From assembly GCA_905215345.1 (NCBI GenBank), contig CAJMPR010000009.1, positions 1 through 64,000 on the forward strand: DNA of 64,000 nt, given 5' to 3'. Source of the DNA: an uncultured bacterium. GTDB taxonomy: Bacteria; Bacteroidota; Bacteroidia; Bacteroidales; Bacteroidaceae. Positions within the stretch are counted from its first letter, which is position 1. Each line of letters begins with the position of its first letter. Below are positions 43,546 through 51,016 of the stretch, one piece after another. The notes under the pieces are model-generated. The model saw only the letters and a program-made list of their open reading frames with translations, did not search any database and was not told the DNA's origin. A program made the translations under genes and the position numbers.

Positions 43546-43762
43546 TTTCAAATCTAAACCGGAGCGTATATATACTTTATGAATTAGAACAGGATTATAG
43601 GTGCTCTTTGTTCTTTTCAATAAACTTTATTCTTCGGCTGTTTTATCACCACTCCTATGAAAATGGATAATATTAAAATGAAATAGCACAAAAATGACAT
43701 TGAAAAGGACTTAATAATAACAAAGTTAGATAATATCAAAAGTCTTTGTAATGTAATCTTGC

Positions 43763-43770
43763 TATTTTTG
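43763..43770 (+). promoter_or_regulatory. Heparan lyase promoter -7 box
   Basis: TATTTTTG, 51 bases upstream of the ATG at 43822. No well-spaced -33 element is obvious. Confidence 0.5.
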
Positions 43771-43821
43771 TCTACATACTGAAGTTGCAAAAAGAACTAA
43801 CAATTTATTTAATAATATACA

Positions 43822-45831
43822 ATGAGAAACAGAATTTCTATCCGGCTTGCAATAGCTATGATTGTATGTCTCCTGTTGCCGGGATTACTAAAGGCACAGC
43901 AATTAAACAAGGAAGTATTTGAATTGATTAATCTGGATTATCCGGGTTTGGGCGAAGTGAAGAAAGCATATGAGCAAAATGATATGCAAACGGCAGCTAA
44001 AGCTTTATTGGATTACTATAGGAATCGTACAACGGTACGACATCCTGAAGAAGATTTGAAGAATGTAACTGTTACGGCTTCCGACCAACAAAAAGCAGAC
44101 GAGGCACTGGCTCATATATTGTATGCGCATGACGGTTACCAACCTTCGTTCTATTATGGAAAAGATATCGACTGGACATATTGGCCGATAAAAGACAATG
44201 AACTTCGCTGGCAACTCCATCGTCAACAATGGTTTATTCCCATGGGTAAAGTTTTTTTTGTAACGCGCGATGAAAAATATGCCAAAGAATGGGTATACCA
44301 ATATATGGATTGGATTAAAAAGAATCCGTTGGTATCAGTCACAAAAGAAGAATTTGAATTGGCAAGTACCGGAGAAGTCAGAGCCGATACCGAGAATGCA
44401 CGTTTTGCATGGCGACCGTTAGAAGTCAGTGCTCGCCTGAAAGATCAGCCGCGCCAGTTTTTGCTTTTTAAGAACGCTGCTGCTTTTACTCCGGAGTTCT
44501 TTACAGAGTTTCTGGTAAACTATTACAAACATGCTGATTACTTGTTGCATAACTATTCCGATGCAGGAAATCATCTTCTGTTTGAGGCGCAACGAATTTT
44601 TGATGCCGGTACATTTTTCCCGGAGTATAAAGATGCCGCTGCATGGAGAAAAAGTGGAACCGATATATTGGTTCGCGAGGCTAAAAAGCAAGTATATGAA
44701 GATGGCGGTCAATTTGAGCTCGATCCGCTCTATCACATGGCATCTATCGAAATATTCTGTGAGGCCCTTTTAATGGCAGATGCCAATGGGATAAGGAATG
44801 AGTTTCCGCAAGAATTTCTGGATACTATTGAGAAGATGATTGTATTCTATTATAATATCTGTTATCCAGACTATACTAATCCTTGCTTCAGTGATGCCAA
44901 GCGGAGAGGCAAAGAACCCAAATTAAAGAATTATCGAATCTGGATGAAACTTTTTCCCAAGAATGAACAAATACGTTATTTCGCAACAGAGGGGAAAGAA
45001 GGTAAACTACCGAAGAACTTGTCAAAAGGTTTTTTGACCAGTGGCTTCTTTACTTTCCGGAACGGTTGGAAAGATGATGCTACTGTAATGGTATTAAAAG
45101 CAGGTCCTGAAGGGGAATGGCACAACCAACCCGATAACGGTACGTTTGAGCTGTGGTTCAATGGTACGAATCTCTTTCCTGATACCGGTTTTTATGTATA
45201 TGCCGGGGATGACAATATCATGAAACTGCGTAAATGGTTCCGCCAGACGATGGTACACAAAACATTGACGCTGGATAACAAGAACCTTGAAACGCAAGTC
45301 TCTGTTACCAAATTATGGAAGCCAGAAGGTAATATACAGACTTTAGTCACCGAAAACCAGAGTTATAATAACTTGAAACATCGTCGTTCCGTCTTCTTTG
45401 TCGATCAGAAATATTTCGTGATAGTGGATGAGGCTGTAGGAAGTGCCAAAGGCAAAGTCGGTCTGCACTATCAGATGAATGCGGGTAAAGTAGCTGTCGA
45501 CTCGCAGGAGTTTACACTTACTTCCGATTACGGTGGCAAGAGTAATGCCAAGTTGCAATGTTTTGCTCCGCAGGGCACCACCTTGGAAGAGGAGGAAGGG
45601 TGGCAGGCTACGCTTTATCTTGTGCGCGAAAAACGTACGGCAGTCTCTTTCAACGTGATGAAAGAAGATGATGCACCTGTGCGTTATATTACTATTATTT
45701 ATCCTATGGAAGATTGTGGCAAAGCTCCTCAAATGTCGGCAAGATTTGTCAATCAACAATATGATGAGAAATCCCTGAAAGTTGAAGTAACGCTGGATGG
45801 GGCAAAGAAAGTATTGGATTATAAATTATAA
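43822..45831 (+). CDS. Heparan-sulfate lyase (heparinase II/III family, PL12)
   Basis: A 669-residue secreted lyase that cleaves heparan sulfate by beta-elimination. A signal peptide ends LLKAQ (residues 22-26). The N-terminal alpha-toroid has FAWRPLEVSARL and GNHLLFEAQ; the C-terminal beta-sandwich has EWHNQPDNGTFELWFNG. Residues N250, Y304 (in FELDPLYHMAS) and H434 (WHNQPD) sit at the same relative spacing, each shifted by ten, as the catalytic N240, Y294 and H424 that I recall for B. thetaiotaomicron BT4657 (HepIII). The next gene is a GH88, which removes the unsaturated uronate that the lyase leaves. Confidence 0.9.
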   Translation: MRNRISIRLAIAMIVCLLLPGLLKAQQLNKEVFELINLDYPGLGEVKKAYEQNDMQTAAKALLDYYRNRTTVRHPEEDLKNVTVTASDQQKADEALAHILYAHDGYQPSFYYGKDIDWTYWPIKDNELRWQLHRQQWFIPMGKVFFVTRDEKYAKEWVYQYMDWIKKNPLVSVTKEEFELASTGEVRADTENARFAWRPLEVSARLKDQPRQFLLFKNAAAFTPEFFTEFLVNYYKHADYLLHNYSDAGNHLLFEAQRIFDAGTFFPEYKDAAAWRKSGTDILVREAKKQVYEDGGQFELDPLYHMASIEIFCEALLMADANGIRNEFPQEFLDTIEKMIVFYYNICYPDYTNPCFSDAKRRGKEPKLKNYRIWMKLFPKNEQIRYFATEGKEGKLPKNLSKGFLTSGFFTFRNGWKDDATVMVLKAGPEGEWHNQPDNGTFELWFNGTNLFPDTGFYVYAGDDNIMKLRKWFRQTMVHKTLTLDNKNLETQVSVTKLWKPEGNIQTLVTENQSYNNLKHRRSVFFVDQKYFVIVDEAVGSAKGKVGLHYQMNAGKVAVDSQEFTLTSDYGGKSNAKLQCFAPQGTTLEEEEGWQATLYLVREKRTAVSFNVMKEDDAPVRYITIIYPMEDCGKAPQMSARFVNQQYDEKSLKVEVTLDGAKKVLDYKL

Positions 45832-45896
45832 GAAACATAGTGTAAACCGAGTGTACTAATGTATTAAACAGATATTAATTATACATACAAGTTCTA

Positions 45897-47165
45897 ATGA
45901 AGAAAATAAAAATTGTATTATTGGTTATTGCCGCTGTGTTTGGCTTAATGACTTGCCAGGAAACTAAGAATGCGGATTGGAAAACTCAAGCTCTTGACAT
46001 TGCGAGCTATCAGTTGAAGCAGGCTGCCCAAGCATTGGAAGATACCGTTTTATTGCCACGCTCCACATGGACATTCCATGAAGACGAGTTCCTAATCAAT
46101 CAGTTGGGGCACGATGTCGTTAAGTCGGATGATCCGTTGGAAGTTTATTCTGTGAAAAACTTGAAAGGGCAGAGAAGAGATTGTCCGATTGAAGACTGGA
46201 CTTCCGGCTTCTTTCCCGGTAGCTTGTGGTATGCATACGAGCTGACCGGAGATGAAGAACTGAAGAAACAGGCAGTGCGATACACCAATATTCTGTATCC
46301 TATCCATACTATGGCGGGAACTCATGACCTTGGCTTTATGATTAATTGCAGTTATGGAAATGCATTGCGCCTGGCTCATAATGACACCATCGCCAACGTG
46401 ATTGTAGAAACCGCAGATGCCTTGTGCAAACGTTTCAATCCTGCTATCGGCTGTATTCGTTCCTGGGACTTCGGCTCTTGGAACTATCCTGTGATTATTG
46501 ATAACATGATGAATCTGGATTTGCTGTTCAATGCCGGTAAGATAACTGGCAACCCCAAGTATTATGATATTGCCGTGACGCATGCTAAAACCACCATGAA
46601 ACATCACTTCAGACCTGACTATACCTCTTGGCACCTCGTTAGCTATAATGCTGACGGAACCATAGAGAAGAAAGAGACTCATCAAGGTAAGAACGATGAT
46701 TCTGCCTGGGCGCGCGGGCAGGCATGGGCGGTTTACGGCTATACGTCTTGCTATCGTGAAACCAAGGATACCGCATTTTTGAAACAGGCCATTCATGTTG
46801 CCGATATGATTATGGAACGTGTAAAGACGGATGATAGTATTCCGTATTGGGATTATGACGCACCTGCCGGTATTGATACTCCGCGCGATGCTTCTGCCGC
46901 CTGCATTTCAGCCTCCGCACTTTTGGAACTCAGTACATTCGTACCTGGTGGGGAGAAGTATTTCGATTATGCTGAAACTATCCTAAAGAACTTGTCTTCT
47001 TTGGAATATCTGGCGGAAAAAGGGAAAAATCATGGCTTTATTCTGATGCACTCCACGGGTTCGTTACCTCACAACTCAGAGGTAGATACGCCTATCAACT
47101 ATGCGGATTATTATTATCTGGAGGCGATAAAAAAGTATTTGGATATAAGGAATCGGGATAAATAG
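45897..47165 (+). CDS. Unsaturated glucuronyl hydrolase (GH88)
   Basis: A 422-residue enzyme that removes the delta-4,5-unsaturated uronic acid from oligosaccharides made by polysaccharide lyases. The signal peptide has a lipobox, LMTC (C20), so it is a lipoprotein. The catalytic aspartates of the GH88 fold match D144 (GTHDLGFM) and D202 (IIDNMMNLDLL). WARGQAWAVYGY and DTPRDASAACISASALLEL are further family phrases. It follows the lyase by 65 bases and is cotranscribed with it; together they can degrade unsulfated heparan stretches. No sulfatase or SusC/D lies beside them. Confidence 0.93.
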   Translation: MKKIKIVLLVIAAVFGLMTCQETKNADWKTQALDIASYQLKQAAQALEDTVLLPRSTWTFHEDEFLINQLGHDVVKSDDPLEVYSVKNLKGQRRDCPIEDWTSGFFPGSLWYAYELTGDEELKKQAVRYTNILYPIHTMAGTHDLGFMINCSYGNALRLAHNDTIANVIVETADALCKRFNPAIGCIRSWDFGSWNYPVIIDNMMNLDLLFNAGKITGNPKYYDIAVTHAKTTMKHHFRPDYTSWHLVSYNADGTIEKKETHQGKNDDSAWARGQAWAVYGYTSCYRETKDTAFLKQAIHVADMIMERVKTDDSIPYWDYDAPAGIDTPRDASAACISASALLELSTFVPGGEKYFDYAETILKNLSSLEYLAEKGKNHGFILMHSTGSLPHNSEVDTPINYADYYYLEAIKKYLDIRNRDK

Positions 47166-47185
47166 GATAGTAGGTATATAATATA

Positions 47186-47235
47186 AAGAATTGAATATCA
47201 GACTATGCATGCTGCATACCTGATATTCAATTCTT
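47186..47235. terminator. Bidirectional terminator between GH88 and argF'
   Basis: A perfect 16-bp stem (AAGAATTGAATATCAG with its complement) whose 18-nt loop contains a second 6-bp stem, TATGCA/TGCATA. Confidence 0.8.
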
Positions 47236-47247
47236 AATGTTTTATAT

Positions 47248-48213
47248 TCATTTTATCGCTTCAATCATCCGTTTCAGTACCACCGTTGCTGAAATTTCAC
47301 GATTGGCAGCTTCCGGTATTACCAGTGAAGTCGGAGCCTCTATCACGTCATCCGTCACAATCATGTTACGACGCACGGGCAGGCAGTGCATGAAATGTGC
47401 GTTATTGGTTACAGCCATGTGGGCGGTATCTACGCACCAGTCCATATCTTTACTCAAAATACGTCCGTAATCTTCCGGATTGGTCACACCCGGGCAAGAC
47501 CAGTTCTTGGCATAGATAAAATCAGCTCCCTCGAATGCTTTCATCTGGTTGTATTCCACACGTGCACCACGTACAAATTTTGGGTCGAGTTCATAGCCTT
47601 CGGGGTGGGTAATAACAAATTCCACATCAGCTTCATTCATAAAATCGGCAAAAGAGTTGGGTACAGCCTGCGGTAAAGCACGCGGGTGCGGCGCCCACGT
47701 CAATACAACTTTCGGACGGTCTTTCTTTTTATATTCTTCAATAGTGATGAGATCGGCAAATGCCTGAAGCGGATGTCCTGTAGCGGCTTCCATGGAGAAT
47801 ACCGGTTTACCGGAGTATTGGATGAATTGGCTCAGAATTTTTTCCGTATAATCATCTTCACGACTTTCAAAGCGGGCGAAAGAACGTACACCGATGATGT
47901 CACAATAACTTGCCATGACTGGAATTGCTTCCAGCAAGTGTTCGCTTTTATCTCCATCCATCACTACGCCGCGTTCTGTCTCCAGTTGCCAGGCTCCTTG
48001 ATTCACATCCAGCACGATAACATCTATACCCAAATTCCGGGCTGCTTTCTGGGTACTTAACCGGGTGCGCAGACTGTTATTGAAGAAAATCAACAAACAA
48101 GTCTTGCGTAGCCCTAATGTTTCATATTTATAACGGTCTTTTTTTATCTCAAATGCTTCCTTGAGCGCATCATTAAGATTGCCCAAGTCAAAAACGTTGG
48201 TATATGTTCTCAT
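47248..48213 (-). CDS. argF': N-acylornithine carbamoyltransferase, Bacteroidetes type
   Basis: Carbamoylates N-succinyl- or N-acetyl-L-ornithine in arginine synthesis; the B. fragilis enzyme uses succinylornithine. The 321 residues (ATG at 48213; an upstream ATG at 48264 would add 17 poorly conserved residues) include the carbamoyl-phosphate site FFNNSLRTRLS (43-53), ARFESRED, MEAATGHPLQAFADL and HCLPVRRN. The residue that sets acyl specificity in B. fragilis is P90 (in KPEHLLE); here it is S90 (DGDKSEHLLE). Which acyl group this protein prefers is therefore open. Confidence 0.9.
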   Translation of the reverse strand: MRTYTNVFDLGNLNDALKEAFEIKKDRYKYETLGLRKTCLLIFFNNSLRTRLSTQKAARNLGIDVIVLDVNQGAWQLETERGVVMDGDKSEHLLEAIPVMASYCDIIGVRSFARFESREDDYTEKILSQFIQYSGKPVFSMEAATGHPLQAFADLITIEEYKKKDRPKVVLTWAPHPRALPQAVPNSFADFMNEADVEFVITHPEGYELDPKFVRGARVEYNQMKAFEGADFIYAKNWSCPGVTNPEDYGRILSKDMDWCVDTAHMAVTNNAHFMHCLPVRRNMIVTDDVIEAPTSLVIPEAANREISATVVLKRMIEAIK

Positions 48214-48417
48214 AACTATAAATATATAAACTGCTTTGATTTGACAATTAGAATTGTCAGTCATCTGTTTTATAGCCTTTTATTACTTCTTAATAAGATT
48301 ATCATAAGCAGTATAAAAGGAATAAACAGGCCATCTGACCGGACTGACCGACAAACAGCGGCACAATTTATAGAAAATATTTAAGGTGGCAAAGACCGTA
48401 GGCGAAAACATTCATCA

Positions 48418-48455
48418 TTATCTGAATCTATAAGCATTTTATCTGAAACTATAAG
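48418..48455 (+). promoter_or_regulatory. Two 17-bp direct repeats, candidate HTCS operator
   Basis: TTATCTGAATCTATAAG (48418-48434) and TTATCTGAAACTATAAG (48439-48455) differ at one base and are 21 bp apart, two helical turns. The second copy ends 20 bases before the -7 box, so it overlaps the -33 position. AraC-family activators bind this kind of paired direct repeat, and the nearby HTCS has an AraC-type domain. Confidence 0.65.
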
Positions 48456-48475
48456 TCTTGTAAGCGTACGCCCGG

Positions 48476-48483
48476 TATCTTTG
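48476..48483 (+). promoter_or_regulatory. Esterase operon promoter -7 box
   Basis: TATCTTTG, 29 bases upstream of the ATG at 48513. Confidence 0.65.
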
Positions 48484-48512
48484 TTACATCAGTTATCATT
48501 ATACATTTTAAT

Positions 48513-49646
48513 ATGAAGAAAAACATTTTATTATTTGCTTTTTTGTTGTGCACAACTGCATACAGTGTGGCGCAACCCCGTGGCAACGATAACCGGCGAT
48601 GGCCGAACACGACTTCGCCTGAAGTACATGCCGATAATCGGGTTACTTTCCGTTATTTAGCGCCTGATGCCAAAGATGTCAAACTCAATGGACAATTTTC
48701 TAACGGATCGTTTAATATGGCCAAAAGTGAAGACGGCGTATGGAGTGTTACCGTAGGTCCCATTGATCCGGATATGTATCCGTATGAATTTATCGTAGAT
48801 GGTGTACGTACAATGGACCCGGGTAATGCTGATTATTTCCCCAATGAGAACTTTAAGGGTAGTCTGCTCGAAGTACCGGGTGCCGAACCGTTGGTACACT
48901 CCATTCAAAATGTACCTCACGGCAATGTAGAGTATGTAATGTATGATGCTCCTTCTATCGGAGCCACCGGTCGCATGCTGGTTTATACTCCTCCCGGCTA
49001 TGACCCGCAGGGGGATAAGAAATATCCTGTATTCTATTGCATTAGTGGTACCACTGATACCGAAGAGGTGTACTTCAAAGTGGGACGTGCTAACTTTATC
49101 CTTGATAATCTGATAGCTAAAGGAAAAGCCGAACCAATGATTGTCGTAATGCCTTATGGTAATCCGGCAGCTTACTTTCCACCCACTGCTGAAATGCCGA
49201 AAACAGATATGTTCAGTACCGAGTTAATGTCCGATATTATCCCCTTCGTAGATAAGAATTATCGAACCATTACCACTCGTGAAGGCCGGGGTATTGGTGG
49301 ATTTTCGCGCGGTGGCGGACAGGCTTTGCGTAACGGATTGGCACATACCGATAAGTTTGCCTGGATATGTTCTTATAGCTCAGGGCTCGGAGTTGATGAT
49401 TTTGAGAAGAACTTCACTTCGTTCTATGCCGACCCTGACAAGATTAACTGCGAGATGGGTCTCATCTGGCTGGGTGTGGGTAATAGTGATTTCCTTTATA
49501 AGATGGCTTGCGACTTTGGCGATGTACTTTCCAAACATCGTATCAATCATATATTCTTTGTCAGTACAGGCGGGCATACGTGGATGAATGCTAAACTTTA
49601 CCTGCACGAGACTTTCCAACGATTGTTTCAAACGGCAAAATATTAA
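48513..49646 (+). CDS. CE1-type esterase with N-terminal E-set domain, first paralogue
   Basis: A 377-residue secreted esterase. The signal peptide ends YSVAQ (17-21). An immunoglobulin-like E-set/CBM48 domain (about 35-122, SPEVHADNRVTFRYLAPDA) precedes an alpha/beta-hydrolase domain with nucleophile S265 in GGFSRGGGQ and the catalytic His H355 in GGHTWMN. Such proteins in plant-polysaccharide PULs are feruloyl or acetyl xylan esterases. The usual His-Gly of the oxyanion loop is replaced: CISGTTDTEE here, against LIHGMTDTHE in the second paralogue. The two paralogues lie 19 bases apart in one operon. Confidence 0.88.
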   Translation: MKKNILLFAFLLCTTAYSVAQPRGNDNRRWPNTTSPEVHADNRVTFRYLAPDAKDVKLNGQFSNGSFNMAKSEDGVWSVTVGPIDPDMYPYEFIVDGVRTMDPGNADYFPNENFKGSLLEVPGAEPLVHSIQNVPHGNVEYVMYDAPSIGATGRMLVYTPPGYDPQGDKKYPVFYCISGTTDTEEVYFKVGRANFILDNLIAKGKAEPMIVVMPYGNPAAYFPPTAEMPKTDMFSTELMSDIIPFVDKNYRTITTREGRGIGGFSRGGGQALRNGLAHTDKFAWICSYSSGLGVDDFEKNFTSFYADPDKINCEMGLIWLGVGNSDFLYKMACDFGDVLSKHRINHIFFVSTGGHTWMNAKLYLHETFQRLFQTAKY

Positions 49647-49665
49647 CCTTTATTACTCTTAGAAC

Positions 49666-50835
49666 ATGATAAAGAACAGATTTACAATCATACTGCTGGC
49701 GATACTTTCATTTGTCGCCACTACATTGACAGCACAGGTACAACCTGCTGCCGCACCCCAGGGGCAGGCAGCACGCCCTGCCTCCCGTTTCATACGTATC
49801 ATTTCGCCTGAGGTACATGCCGACCAGACGGTTACTTTCCGTTATCTGGCACCCAATGCTACAAAGGTGGAATTGAGCGGACAATTTCTCAAGAAGAATT
49901 TATTGCTTACCAAAGGTGAGGATGGAGTTTGGAGTATCACTACCGGTAAAATAAAGCCCGATATCTATCCATATAACTTTATTGTTGATGGCGTATCCGT
50001 TGCCGACCCTAATAATGTAGATATATTCCCTAACGAACGCTTCAAGGGTAGTTTACTCGATGTGAAAGGCAAGAACAATTCAGTACAAGACCTTCAGAAT
50101 GTACCCCACGGCAAGGTGACTTATGCTTTTTATCACTCCGGGAGTCTCGACCTGGAGCGTCCGTTGCTTATCTATACTCCTGCAGGTTATACTGAAGATA
50201 CACAAAAGAATTATCCTGTACTCTATCTGATTCACGGCATGACCGATACCCATGAAACATGGTACAAAGTGGGACGTATGAATTATATTCTTGATAATCT
50301 CATTGCTCAAGGGAAAGCCGAACCGATGATTGTGGTAATGCCTTATGCGAATGCCTACCCCGCTTTGATGAAGAAACAAGCGGGTATGCAAATGAACTTG
50401 ATGAGTACGGATATGTTTACCAACGAAATACTCAAGGAAATTATTCCGTATGTACAAGCCAATTACCGTGTTAAAACAGACCGTGACAATCGTGCTATTG
50501 CAGGCTTTTCGCTTGGGGGAAGACAGACATTAGGTGCAGGCCTGGGACATCCCGAAATGTTTGCCTATGTATGCCCGATGGCTCCCGCTATTTTTCCGCA
50601 AGGATTGGCAGATAGTTTCAAGAACGACTACGCTTCTTCCGAGCAACTGCGTACATTGAAACTTTTGTGGATAGGTTGTGGTAAGGACGATAGTTTATAT
50701 GCCGGTTCCAAAGCTATGGTAGCGGAATTGAAGAAAAATAAGGTGCCATGTGAAACTCTTTATACCCCCGGCGGACATACTTGGATGAATTGCCGGATAT
50801 ATCTGACGACTATAGCTCAGAAGCTATTCAAATAA
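49666..50835 (+). CDS. CE1-type esterase with N-terminal E-set domain, second paralogue
   Basis: A 389-residue secreted esterase with the same layout as its neighbour: signal peptide ending LTAQ, a linker rich in Pro and Ala, E-set domain (about 48-135) and CE1 domain with H190-G191 (LIHGMTD), nucleophile S282 (GFSLGGRQ) and catalytic His in PGGHTWMNC. The HG motif is intact, so this copy looks like the canonical enzyme. A role in removing ferulate or acetate from arabinoxylan fits the neighbouring GH43 and GH51, but the substrate is inference. Confidence 0.9.
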   Translation: MIKNRFTIILLAILSFVATTLTAQVQPAAAPQGQAARPASRFIRIISPEVHADQTVTFRYLAPNATKVELSGQFLKKNLLLTKGEDGVWSITTGKIKPDIYPYNFIVDGVSVADPNNVDIFPNERFKGSLLDVKGKNNSVQDLQNVPHGKVTYAFYHSGSLDLERPLLIYTPAGYTEDTQKNYPVLYLIHGMTDTHETWYKVGRMNYILDNLIAQGKAEPMIVVMPYANAYPALMKKQAGMQMNLMSTDMFTNEILKEIIPYVQANYRVKTDRDNRAIAGFSLGGRQTLGAGLGHPEMFAYVCPMAPAIFPQGLADSFKNDYASSEQLRTLKLLWIGCGKDDSLYAGSKAMVAELKKNKVPCETLYTPGGHTWMNCRIYLTTIAQKLFK

Positions 50836-50912
50836 TGATATTAACCAGTTTTTAATAATAGTTGAGAGATGTTCTCCCACTTTTTTTAGTCGTATACACA
50901 TAGTTGTCTTTT

Positions 50913-50965
50913 ATCCCGGTCTTAATAACTTGCTGACATTTGCGGCATACTATTAAGACTGGGAT
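50913..50965 (+). terminator. Terminator after the esterase pair
   Basis: A 15-bp stem (ATCCCGGTCTTAATA with TATTAAGACTGGGAT, one G-U pair), a 23-nt loop and a TATTTTTATT tail, just before the HTCS promoter. Confidence 0.75.
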
Positions 50966-50977
50966 TATTTTTATTGC

Positions 50978-50985
50978 TATATTTG
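50978..50985 (+). promoter_or_regulatory. HTCS promoter -7 box
   Basis: TATATTTG, 31 bases upstream of the HTCS ATG. Confidence 0.6.
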
Positions 50986-51016
50986 TTGCGCTTTAAACTC
51001 AGAGAAACACGTACAC

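Larger units (their letters stand above)
43451..43821. other. Gene-free gap between PAP2 and heparan lyase genes
   Basis: AT-rich, with no open frame of note. A 14-nt word, TATTACAAATATAT, occurs twice (43450-43463 and 43533-43546), each copy containing the minus-strand box TATATTTG, so the PAP2 gene may have two promoters. A plus-strand box TATTTTTG (43763-43770) lies 51 bases before the lyase ATG. Confidence 0.6.
48214..48512. other. Divergent regulatory gap between argF' and the esterase operon
   Basis: It holds a TGACAATT/AATTGTCA inverted repeat near 48241-48258, the two direct repeats at 48418-48455 and the promoter box at 48476. No gene is visible. Confidence 0.6.

Noticed and set aside
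48214..48264. 17-residue N-terminal extension of argF'
   Set aside because: The residues are not like the N terminus of known homologues, which align from MRTYTNVFDLG.
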